From: Flavobacterium psychrophilum
GTDB lineage: Bacteria; Bacteroidota; Bacteroidia; Flavobacteriales; Flavobacteriaceae
Assembly: GCA_945905915.1 (NCBI GenBank)
Contig: CAMDQL010000037.1
Span: forward strand, 1-16,138
DNA length: 16,138 bases
Direction of reading: 5' to 3'
A program made the translations under genes and the position numbers. Shown piece after piece: positions 9,202-16,138 of the stretch; the stretch's first letter is position 1, and every line of letters starts with the position of its first letter. Below the pieces are notes generated by a model, which saw only the letters and a list, made by a program, of their open reading frames with translations, was not told the DNA's origin and made no database searches.

Positions 9202-9555
9202 ATGCTTATGAAAAATTTAATGATTTATGTGATGTTATTGGTTACTACAGTGTCTTTTGCTCAAGGCGTACAACCAAAATTTGTTGCGATAGATAACAAT
9301 ATGATCCAAGCTACTTATTATTATGATAATGGTCAAGTAAAACAAGAAGGTGAATATCTAAATGGAAAACTTCATGGAAAATGGGTGTCTTATAATGAAG
9401 ATGGCACAAAGCAAACTTCTGGAGAATATAACCAAGGAGAAAAAGTAGGAACATGGACTTTTTATAATGCTGCCACTATTAAAAAAGTAGCATTTTCAAA
9501 TAGTAGAGTAGCTTCTGTAAATACCATCAGAAAAGATTATTTAGCAAATAAATAA
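9202..9555 (+). CDS. Small exported MORN/YwqK-like repeat protein
   Basis: The 117-residue protein begins with a signal peptide (hydrophobic MIYVMLLVTTVSFA at about 7-20) followed by AQG. The mature part has two or three repeats of the MORN/YwqK type at about residues 37-92: YYYDNGQVKQEGEYLNGK, LHGKWVSYNEDGTKQ, then SGEYNQGEKVGTWTFYN, with the recurring pattern G-x-Y/W-x-x-G-x-x-x-G-x-W-x-x-Y. Such repeats form beta-hairpin stacks; proteins of this class are sometimes labelled YwqK-family antitoxins, but no toxin gene is adjacent, so that label would be unsupported here. Function is unknown; location is periplasm or cell surface. A second in-frame ATG at 9208 gives an equally good signal peptide (MKNLMIYV) and may be the true start. 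It has its own promoter and is convergent with the RND pump gene. Confidence 0.88.
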   Translation: MLMKNLMIYVMLLVTTVSFAQGVQPKFVAIDNNMIQATYYYDNGQVKQEGEYLNGKLHGKWVSYNEDGTKQTSGEYNQGEKVGTWTFYNAATIKKVAFSNSRVASVNTIRKDYLANK

Positions 9556-9577
9556 ATTTTCAAACACCGTTGTAATT

Positions 9578-9611
9578 AAAAAGTCCCGAAATATTTCGGG
9601 ACTTTTTTTTT
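9578..9611. terminator. Bidirectional terminator between convergent genes
   Basis: A perfect 30-base palindrome (9578-9607) has the core GTCCCGAAAT / ATTTCGGGAC, with A residues on the left and T residues on the right through 9611. It can terminate both the small repeat-protein gene on the plus strand and the RND operon on the minus strand. The GTCCCGA/TCGGGAC stem is the same as in the hairpin at 5804-5839. Confidence 0.88.
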
Positions 9612-9623
9612 AAAGGTTATAAA

Positions 9624-12600
9624 TTAGACTCCCGAAGCTTGTCGAGCAATTCTTCTATCTCTTAACCAATATTTCACTCGTTTTACCAAGTAGAACATTA
9701 CTGGAACCATAACCAATGTTAACACGGTTGCATAGGATAAACCGAAGATAATGGTCCATGCTAATGGTCCCCAGAAAATTACGTTATCACCACCCATATA
9801 TAAGTGCGGATTAAATTCTGTAATTAATGCAAAGAAATCAAAATTTAATCCAATAGCTAACGGAATTAATCCTAAAATTGCGGTTAATGCGGTTAATAAT
9901 ACCGGTCTTAAACGGTTTTTACCCGATTCTATAATGATGTCTTTTATTTCTTCAAGTGATAAATCGTCGTGGCTTTGCAATTTGTTTTCCGCTACTTTTT
10001 TATCTAATAATAAGACGAAGAAGTCCATCAATACAATTCCGTTTTTCACAACAATTCCGGCTAACGAAATGATTCCCATCATCGTCATTAAGATAACGAA
10101 ATCCATATTGGCAATTACATATCCGTAGAAAACACCACTAAAACTCAATAAAACCGTAAATAAAATTACCATAGTTTTAGAAACCGAATTAAACTGTAAC
10201 ACGATAATAATCGTAATTCCGGCTAACGCTAAAAATAGTGCATATAGTAAGAAACTTTGGTTTTTCCCTTGTTCTTCTTGTACTCCAGAAAACGAATAAC
10301 TCACCGTTTTTGGAAATTTATACGATTTTAATTCCGATTCAATTTGTTTCGTAATTTCATCACCATTATAACCCGTTAATACATTAGAATACACCGTCAT
10401 AATACGTTTCTGGTTTTTTCTTTTGATTTGATTATAGGTTGTAGTTTTATTAGTTTGCGAAACTGCCGAAATTGGCACTTGCATCATTTGTCCGTTATTC
10501 TGATTTCGGAAGGTGATGGATTGATTAAACAACACATTTTCATTCTTACGTTGGTCGTCTTGCATACGCATCGTAATATTATAGTCGTCATCGCCTTCCT
10601 TATACGTTGAGATTTCCTGACCATATACTGAACGGCGTAAATTAAATCCTAATTGTCCTGTAGAAACGCCTAAGCTTCCTGCACTAACGCGGTCTACTTT
10701 TACTTCTAACTCTGGACTTTCTTTGTTTACATCCACACTCAAACGCTCAATACCTTGAATGTTTTTCGAATTGATAAAAGCAATCATTTTATCGGCTTCT
10801 ACTAACATTTCTTGATAATCTGTACCTGTTAATTGCACACTAATTGGATATCCAGCTGGAGGTCCGTTGGCGTCTTTTTCAACTGTAACAGTAGCGCCTG
10901 CAACACCTTTTACTTTTGCACGAATTTCATCTAAAACTTCAGTAGTGTTAACACCATTTCTAAATTTATATTCCGAGAAATTTACGGTTACTTTTCCTTT
11001 GTAAGGCGTTTCTGAAGCGGAACCCGCATCTACATTTGGATTACCGGCACCCACTCCCACTTGCGAAACAATGCTTTCGGCTAAGTAGTTTTTATTAGTC
11101 TTTGGATCTACATATTTATTTAAGATTTCTATTACTTGTTTTTCAACAAACAAAGTTGCCTTATTGGTTTTTGCAATATCAGTTCCTTGCGGATATTCGA
11201 TATATGTAATGACTTGATTTGGAATATTATCAGGGAAAAACAATACTTTTCTTGGGAAAATTCCTAATAAAATAAACGAGAAAAATAACATTCCAATAAT
11301 CGTTGCTAATGCCAACCAAGCTCTTTTTCCAGTTAAAATTTTAGCTAAGAAATTTTTATACTTGTTTTCCATTTTTGGAAAAAAGTTGTACTGAAAATCT
11401 TGCGTCCATTGGTATAATTTAATTTTATACAACCACATTAAACCTAAGGAAATAATGGCTAAATGACCAATTGCTTTTGCAAACGTAGAATCGGTTAAAT
11501 GTCCTAAAAACACAAATACAATTCCAACCACACTAAAGATAATCGTATATAACTTGGCTGATTTATTCGAAACATTTCTATCTTCAGTATCCATTGAACC
11601 ACCTGTCATAGCTGCATTTACTACCATCGCTACAAATAACGAAGCCGTAAGTGTAACCGTTAAGGTTATCGGGAAATATTTCATAAATTTTCCCATCGTT
11701 CCAGGCCATAAAGCAAATGGTAAAAACGCCATCAAAGTAGTAGCTGTGGAAGAAATTACAGGCCAAGCGATTTCGCCAATTCCAATTTTTGAAGCGGATA
11801 CTCTATCCATTCCTTTTTGCATATTGGCAAATACGTTATCGACCACTACAATTCCGTCATCCACAAGCATTCCTAATCCCATTACCAATCCGAAAAGCAC
11901 CATCGTATTTAAGGTTAACCCGAAAGCCGATAAAATGGTGAACGCCATTAACATTGAAAGCGGAATAGCTGCTCCTACAAACAATGAATTTCGTAATCCC
12001 ATCGTAAACATTAAGACAATCATTACCAATACAATTCCGAAAATAATGTGGTTCGATAATTCGTCTACTTGATGCTCTACACGAGAAGATTGGTCGTTAG
12101 AAAGTTCGATAGTTAAGTTAGAAGGCAAATACGATTCTTTAGCTTTTTCTAATTTTTCTTTTACTTGCTCAATCGCAGAAATCATATTTTGATTCGAACG
12201 TTTTTTTACATTCAACATTACCACTTCTTGCCCTTTTTCACGAGCATAGGTTGTTTTTTCTTTTTCTTTAAAGGAAACAACGGCGATGTCTTTTAGGTAA
12301 ACTGTTCCTCCAAAAGATTTTACAATAATATTTTCTAATTCTTTAGGATCTTTAATTTCACCTACAATTCGGATGTTATTTCGTGAACCTTGCGAAATTA
12401 AATTTCCGCCCGAAAGCGTCATATTTTCATACTTCACGGCATTTTGGATTTCGTCAAAAGAAACCTGAGCTGCCGTCATTTTGAAAATATCAACGGCAAT
12501 TTCTACTTCTTTATCATCAACCCCTAAAATATCAACTTTTTTGACTTCTTTAATTTCTTCAATATCATCTTGAAGTAATTCTCCGTATTTTTTAAGTTGT

Positions 12601-13091
12601 TGGGTTGTGTAATTTCCTTTTAGATTGATGTTCAAAATGGGCACTTCTTCCGAAATATTTAATTCGAAAACACTTGGTTCCACTTTACTTCCGTTGTCTA
12701 AGTTAGGCCAATCGGTATCTGCTTTGATAACGTCAACTTTGTCTTTAATTTTGGTTTTTGCATCTTCAATGGTAACATTATCTGCAAATTCTACAATAAT
12801 CATTCCGTAATCTTGAAACGAATTCGACGTAATTTTCTCTACTCCCGAAATATTTTTAACTTCTTTTTCAAGTGGTTTAATAATTAATTTTTCGACATCT
12901 TCAGCTGAATTTCCTGGGAAAACAGAAGAAATGTATACTTTATTTTCGATAATTTCTGGGAAATCTTCACGAGGCATTGTTACATAGGCAATGACACCTG
13001 TAATAACAATAAGCAATGTTAAGATATATACTGTAACTCGATTGTCTACAGCCCAACTCGATATTCCGAATTCTTTGTTTTTATGTGACAT
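9624..13091 (-). CDS. RND-family efflux pump, inner-membrane permease (HAE1/AcrB-like)
   Basis: This is a proton-driven inner-membrane antiporter that would export drugs or other toxic compounds through the adaptor and outer-membrane factor encoded upstream. The ATG at 13091 (MSHKNKEFGISSWAV) gives 1155 residues; reading further upstream offers only a TTG codon inside a repeat. The N-terminal amphipathic segment and TM1 (VYILTLLIVITGVIAYVTMP) are typical. TM4 carries GMLVDDGIVVVDN with the paired proton-relay aspartates D411 and D412; TM10 carries VVKNGIVLMDF with K1016, the expected partner. Two porter domains lie between TM1-TM2 and TM7-TM8. The paired Asp argues for HAE1 (drug) over heavy-metal RND pumps. 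Unusually, about residues 510-560, between TM6 and TM7, add two hydrophobic segments, suggesting 14 TM helices instead of 12. It is last in the operon and ends at the terminator at 9578-9611. Confidence 0.95.
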   Translation of the reverse strand: MSHKNKEFGISSWAVDNRVTVYILTLLIVITGVIAYVTMPREDFPEIIENKVYISSVFPGNSAEDVEKLIIKPLEKEVKNISGVEKITSNSFQDYGMIIVEFADNVTIEDAKTKIKDKVDVIKADTDWPNLDNGSKVEPSVFELNISEEVPILNINLKGNYTTQQLKKYGELLQDDIEEIKEVKKVDILGVDDKEVEIAVDIFKMTAAQVSFDEIQNAVKYENMTLSGGNLISQGSRNNIRIVGEIKDPKELENIIVKSFGGTVYLKDIAVVSFKEKEKTTYAREKGQEVVMLNVKKRSNQNMISAIEQVKEKLEKAKESYLPSNLTIELSNDQSSRVEHQVDELSNHIIFGIVLVMIVLMFTMGLRNSLFVGAAIPLSMLMAFTILSAFGLTLNTMVLFGLVMGLGMLVDDGIVVVDNVFANMQKGMDRVSASKIGIGEIAWPVISSTATTLMAFLPFALWPGTMGKFMKYFPITLTVTLTASLFVAMVVNAAMTGGSMDTEDRNVSNKSAKLYTIIFSVVGIVFVFLGHLTDSTFAKAIGHLAIISLGLMWLYKIKLYQWTQDFQYNFFPKMENKYKNFLAKILTGKRAWLALATIIGMLFFSFILLGIFPRKVLFFPDNIPNQVITYIEYPQGTDIAKTNKATLFVEKQVIEILNKYVDPKTNKNYLAESIVSQVGVGAGNPNVDAGSASETPYKGKVTVNFSEYKFRNGVNTTEVLDEIRAKVKGVAGATVTVEKDANGPPAGYPISVQLTGTDYQEMLVEADKMIAFINSKNIQGIERLSVDVNKESPELEVKVDRVSAGSLGVSTGQLGFNLRRSVYGQEISTYKEGDDDYNITMRMQDDQRKNENVLFNQSITFRNQNNGQMMQVPISAVSQTNKTTTYNQIKRKNQKRIMTVYSNVLTGYNGDEITKQIESELKSYKFPKTVSYSFSGVQEEQGKNQSFLLYALFLALAGITIIIVLQFNSVSKTMVILFTVLLSFSGVFYGYVIANMDFVILMTMMGIISLAGIVVKNGIVLMDFFVLLLDKKVAENKLQSHDDLSLEEIKDIIIESGKNRLRPVLLTALTAILGLIPLAIGLNFDFFALITEFNPHLYMGGDNVIFWGPLAWTIIFGLSYATVLTLVMVPVMFYLVKRVKYWLRDRRIARQASGV

Positions 13092-13098
13092 ATTTTTA

Positions 13099-13162
13099 GT
13101 TTCAGGTTTCAAGTTTCAGGTTTAAGCGTTTTGAGAACAACTTGAAACCTTAAACTTGAAAC
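13099..13162 (-). repeat. Heptamer-built inverted repeat between adaptor and RND genes
   Basis: On the plus strand four tandem heptamers occur: GTTTCAG (13099-13105), GTTTCAA (13106-13112), GTTTCAG (13113-13119) and GTTTAAG (13120-13126). After a 15-base loop, three heptamers lie inverted and read on the minus strand as GTTTCAA (13156-13162), GTTTAAG (13149-13155) and GTTTCAA (13142-13148). Positions 13106-13126 pair in register with 13142-13162 (18 Watson-Crick pairs, one G-U, two mismatches). In the direction of transcription the element starts 9 bases after the adaptor stop and ends 7 bases before the RND ATG. There is no T tract. The layout matches the atpD-atpC element at 3543-3603, although the heptamer differs. 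Function is unknown; an mRNA-stability or translation effect is inference. Confidence 0.82.
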
Positions 13163-13171
13163 AATTATATT

Positions 13172-14299
13172 TTAGAAATTAAGCTTCATTCCGTCAGCGA
13201 TGTTATTTACACCTTCGGTAATAATTACATCATTTGCAGCTAAGCCGCTTAAAATTTCAGTAACATTGTTAGAAGATTTGCCAACTTTTACAAGTACTTT
13301 TTTGGCTACACCTGATTTTCCATTTACATTAGTTGCAATAAAAACAAATTTATTATGTTCTCCGTCTTCTTGTACTACGTTTGTAGGAACTACGATGGCG
13401 TTGTTTGTTGTGTAATCAATGATTTTTAGTTTAGCAACCTGATTTGGGCGTAATAAATTGTCTGGATTAGGAACGCTTACTTCTATACCGAAACTTCTGT
13501 TGCTTGGATTAATAAAATTAGCAACTTGACGCACTTTACCTTTATAGGTTTTTCCTAATGATGTTAAAAATACATCAACTTCGGTTCCTGGTTTCAATTT
13601 ACCAATATACGTTTCTGGAACGGTGGTAGATACATACATATTAGATAAATTTACAATACGCATTAATCCTTGTGGGCTAGGAGCAACTACTTGTCCTCTT
13701 TCAACGAAAACCTCATCAATAGTTCCTGAAAAAGGTGCACGAATGACCGTTTTTGCTACTTGAGCTCTCATTTGTGCCACCGATTTTTGAGCTGAAATCA
13801 TTTGAGCTTGCGCTTGTAAAAACTGAATTTCTGAACCAATTTTTTTGTCCCATAGGTTTTTTTGTCTTTCAAAAGTTGTTTTTGCTAACGCATATTGATT
13901 TTCAATACTGGCTAATTGCTGACTCATTCCGGCATCATCTACTTTACCAAGAATTTGACCTTTTGCAACACGTTGTCCAGCTTTTACATTTAAAGTAGTT
14001 AAAGTGCCACTAAATTCCGGTTGTACTAAAATATTTTCTTTTGTATTTACATTTCCTTGAATTTCTAAATAGTGATTAAAAACAGTGTCTTTAACTATTA
14101 CTACCGAAACTAATGCTTCCGATTCTGGTGTTTTATTGCCATTTACTAAAGCCGCATCAATTTTTTCTAATTCTGCTTGAATGGTTGCTTTTCTGTTTTT
14201 TAATTCGGTAATGTTTTTATCTTTAATTAAATCATCCGTTGATTTTTCTCCACAAGCTATCAGTAATAAACTGGTGGCAATAAGTACTACTTTTTTCAT
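13172..14299 (-). CDS. Periplasmic adaptor (membrane fusion) lipoprotein, HlyD/AcrA type
   Basis: This subunit links the RND pump to the outer-membrane factor. From the ATG at 14299 the protein has 375 residues and starts MKKVVLIATSLLLIAC, a lipoprotein signal peptide with the lipobox cysteine at C16. An ATG four codons upstream (14311) is also possible. A short charged coiled-coil (about 20-50) precedes the first half of the barrel-sandwich domain, with LVQPEFSGTLTTLNVKAGQRVAKGQILGKV. The alpha-hairpin is about 105-160 (QQLASIENQYALAKTTFERQ and following). The second lipoyl half has VIRAPFSGTIDEVFVERGQVV. Beta-barrel and membrane-proximal domains complete it. The gene starts 17 bases (5 from the alternative ATG) after the tolC-like stop, so translation is likely coupled. 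The hairpin repeat at 13099-13162 separates it from the pump gene. Confidence 0.94.
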   Translation of the reverse strand: MKKVVLIATSLLLIACGEKSTDDLIKDKNITELKNRKATIQAELEKIDAALVNGNKTPESEALVSVVIVKDTVFNHYLEIQGNVNTKENILVQPEFSGTLTTLNVKAGQRVAKGQILGKVDDAGMSQQLASIENQYALAKTTFERQKNLWDKKIGSEIQFLQAQAQMISAQKSVAQMRAQVAKTVIRAPFSGTIDEVFVERGQVVAPSPQGLMRIVNLSNMYVSTTVPETYIGKLKPGTEVDVFLTSLGKTYKGKVRQVANFINPSNRSFGIEVSVPNPDNLLRPNQVAKLKIIDYTTNNAIVVPTNVVQEDGEHNKFVFIATNVNGKSGVAKKVLVKVGKSSNNVTEILSGLAANDVIITEGVNNIADGMKLNF

Positions 14300-14316
14300 A
14301 TCTAAGTTCATTTATT

Positions 14317-15654
14317 TTAGTTAACTAATTTTTCTAAAGTTGCTTTTTTATTTATGATTTCCAACATAGCTTGTAATGCTTCTTGTTGGGCAGAATATAA
14401 TTGTTTTTGAGCTTCAGCAAAGTCAAAACTTGAAGACAAACCTTCTTTGAATTTGACTTGTTGTTTGGCTTCAATTCGTTCAGCTAATTTTAAATTGGCC
14501 TGAGCGTTATTGTATTGATTAATACTATATTCGTAATCGCTTTTGGCTTTTTGATATTGTAATTTTAATTTTTGTTCTGTTTCTGTAAGTTGCGTTTTTG
14601 ATTTTTCTAAATCAATTTTTGCTTGTTGCACGCGCGAGTTTCTTGCACCGCTACTAAAAATCGGCACATTTAATCCCACACCAACATTTGAAAAATTACT
14701 CCATTTTTGAGACGCATTCATAAGTGAAAATTCATTTGAAAAGGCATTGTATCCAAAGTTAACTTGTGCGCCTAACGATGGCAAACCTTTACTTTTTTCT
14801 AATTTTACTAAAAGTTGTTTGCTTTCTTCTAAGTTTTTACCAATTTTATAATCGATATTTTCGTTTACATTAAATTCAGAAATTAAAAGTTGTAAATCAA
14901 TATTATTTTGAGTTAAATCATTTAGTTTTTCTGATAAAACAATTGGTTCCTCTAAATTAATTCCAAGCAATAATTTTACCATATTTAAGGCAATAACTCT
15001 TTGTTTGGTTACATTTTCCAATGCATTATTAACCGAATTTAAGGTAATTTGAAGTTGTTCAATCGTTTCTTCTTCAATTAACCCGTTTTTATAAATTTCT
15101 TTTGTATCGGATAGGATTTTCTCTAAAACCGATTTATTTTTATTGATAATTAAGATACTTTCATCTGCTAAAAGTACATTTCCATAGGAGTTAATGACAA
15201 TTTCTTTAATTTCTTGATTTGTTTTTTCTTTAGCGTTTTCAGAAATTTTTAAATACGTTTTTGCCGATTGTAAACCAACTAAATACGAACCATCAAATAT
15301 TAATTGACTTAACGTTAAATTACCAATTGCCACATGTTTTGTTCCAAAGGCAAGTAAAACAATATCATTTGGATTTGCCATTGGATTAAAAGCATTTGCT
15401 GCGGCTCCTTGTTTGGTAAATTCAAAGGTGTTTTGATAATTTACAGAACCGTTTAATTGAGGCAATCCCATTGTAGTGGTTTCCCATTTTTTTTGCTTGG
15501 CAAGTTCTAAATCTCTGTTAGCGTTTATTATGCTGTAATTGTTCTTTTGGGCTTGTTCAATAGCTTGTTTCAGCGTAAAACTTGTAGTTTCTGTTTGCGA
15601 AAAAACTTGAATGGCACTCAAAAGAAACAGAAATACTGTTATTTTAATCTTCAT
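14317..15654 (-). CDS. TolC-family outer-membrane efflux protein
   Basis: This is the outer-membrane channel of the tripartite pump; the family forms trimers with a beta-barrel and a long periplasmic alpha-helical tunnel. The 445-residue protein has a signal peptide (MKIKITVFLFLLSAIQVFSQ) with no lipobox, so it is not lipidated. The usual family opening FTLKQAIEQAQKNNYSIINA starts at about residue 26. Two related halves follow, each rich in long heptad helices; the region around NFGYNAFSNEF and NVGVGLNVPIFSSGARNSRVQQAK (second barrel strand pair and helix start) and the final helix FKEGLSSSFDFAEAQKQLYSAQQEALQAMLE are characteristic. It starts 10 bases after the TetR stop and is followed closely by the adaptor gene, so the three share one transcript. 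Confidence 0.94.
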   Translation of the reverse strand: MKIKITVFLFLLSAIQVFSQTETTSFTLKQAIEQAQKNNYSIINANRDLELAKQKKWETTTMGLPQLNGSVNYQNTFEFTKQGAAANAFNPMANPNDIVLLAFGTKHVAIGNLTLSQLIFDGSYLVGLQSAKTYLKISENAKEKTNQEIKEIVINSYGNVLLADESILIINKNKSVLEKILSDTKEIYKNGLIEEETIEQLQITLNSVNNALENVTKQRVIALNMVKLLLGINLEEPIVLSEKLNDLTQNNIDLQLLISEFNVNENIDYKIGKNLEESKQLLVKLEKSKGLPSLGAQVNFGYNAFSNEFSLMNASQKWSNFSNVGVGLNVPIFSSGARNSRVQQAKIDLEKSKTQLTETEQKLKLQYQKAKSDYEYSINQYNNAQANLKLAERIEAKQQVKFKEGLSSSFDFAEAQKQLYSAQQEALQAMLEIINKKATLEKLVN

Positions 15655-15664
15655 TGTTTTAAAT

Positions 15665-16138
15665 TTAATTATTTATAATCTGTAATTGTTTTTCTAATTC
15701 TATAATTCCGGCTAACGTTGCCATAGCACGAGTGTGATATTCTAATGCTTTGTGTTCTAAGTTGTTTGCATCTCTCTCTAAGGCGGTATTCTCGCTAATG
15801 CTAAATATTAAGGTGTAATAAAATTTTACATAATTTTCTACATCAATATTTTCTCGGTACAAACCTTCGGAAATTCCTTTTAAAATATTATTTCGAAAAC
15901 AACCTTCACATATTTCAATTTGATAGCCTACTACTTTTTGATATACTTCTGGATAGTGTCTTTTTAATTCATATACTGGAGAAGTTTCGCTATACTTGAA
16001 CATTTCTTTAAACATTCTTCGAATCTGAAAATTTTCTTCAATAGCGTTGAAGTTTTTAGCAACAATTTTTTCAATGGTTTCTATAACTTCTTTGTGAACC
16101 AATTGTGTGCTCTCCTCAATTAACAATTCTTTATTTGA
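15665..16138 (-). CDS. TetR/AcrR-family regulator, C-terminal part (5' end outside window)
   Basis: Only the last 157 codons are present; the frame is open through the right edge. The first visible residues, SNKELLIEES, match the end of the TetR helix-turn-helix domain, where family members have Y-F-x-S/N-K-x-E-L-L, so about 40-45 N-terminal residues carrying most of the DNA-binding domain lie beyond 16138. The TTG at 16124-16126 is therefore an internal leucine codon, not a start. The rest is an all-helical ligand-binding and dimerisation domain (FKEMFKYSETSPVYELKRHYPEVYQKVVGYQ, then a C-terminal helix ending LQIINN). As first gene of tetR-tolC-adaptor-RND, it probably represses its own operon and responds to a pump substrate or cellular stress; operator and promoter are outside the window. 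Confidence 0.88.
   Translation of the reverse strand, partial: SNKELLIEESTQLVHKEVIETIEKIVAKNFNAIEENFQIRRMFKEMFKYSETSPVYELKRHYPEVYQKVVGYQIEICEGCFRNNILKGISEGLYRENIDVENYVKFYYTLIFSISENTALERDANNLEHKALEYHTRAMATLAGIIELEKQLQIINN

Noticed and set aside
9202..9555. Toxin-antitoxin module based on YwqK-like similarity
   Set aside because: The protein has a signal peptide and no neighbouring toxin gene; the next gene is a convergent RND pump.
11554..12072. Long open frame (172 codons) on the plus strand inside the RND gene
   Set aside because: It is antisense to the conserved TM2-TM6 region of the pump, shows no family features, and its low-complexity Ile/Asn/Thr content is what the opposite strand of a membrane protein gives.
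13092..13112. Upstream TTG start for the RND pump adding seven residues
   Set aside because: The codons would be made of the heptamer repeat itself, and a normal ATG at 13091 leads directly into the conserved N-terminus.
13099..13162. CRISPR-like array
   Set aside because: Units are 7 bases, directly adjacent without spacers, and arranged as inverted arms; this is a hairpin repeat.

Overview
The window looks like a chromosomal stretch of a Flavobacterium-like member of the Bacteroidota. The reasons are low GC content, several promoters of the Bacteroidota type (TTG, about 18-21 bp, then TAnnTTTG), A-rich leaders instead of Shine-Dalgarno sequences, a short ATP synthase epsilon subunit, a long beta subunit with an insertion, and a TonB-dependent receptor beside housekeeping genes. 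This is inferred from pattern recognition, without a database search. No tRNA, rRNA, CRISPR array, insertion sequence or prophage gene is visible, and no intergenic gap exceeds 150 bases.

Layout. Plus strand 26-5789: glmS (amino-sugar synthesis) with its own terminator; then a TATCTTTG promoter driving atpD and atpC (F1 beta and epsilon); then a terminator and a TonB-dependent outer-membrane receptor. Minus strand 5863-7916: a cold-shock protein with a good promoter of its own, and aspS (aspartyl-tRNA synthetase). Plus strand 8055-9555: two exported proteins, a TlpA-type thioredoxin and a small MORN/YwqK-like repeat protein, each followed by a terminator. Minus strand 9624 to the window end: a four-gene efflux operon read as tetR (cut by the window edge), a tolC-type outer-membrane factor, an HlyD/AcrA-type lipoprotein adaptor and an RND pump. 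Together the last three would form a tripartite pump across both membranes, with the TetR protein as the likely local repressor.

The most interesting non-coding signal is a pair of intra-operon elements, at 3543-3603 (atpD to atpC) and 13099-13162 (adaptor to RND pump). The two heptamer sequences differ, but the design is the same: a tandem array of four 7-base units, a short loop, then the same kind of heptamers in inverted orientation, pairing in register. Each element fills nearly the whole intergenic gap and stops 6-7 bases before the downstream ATG. They could be REP-like or translation-tuning hairpins that set subunit stoichiometry. No complete new multi-gene system is evident; the protein-coding genes belong to known families.
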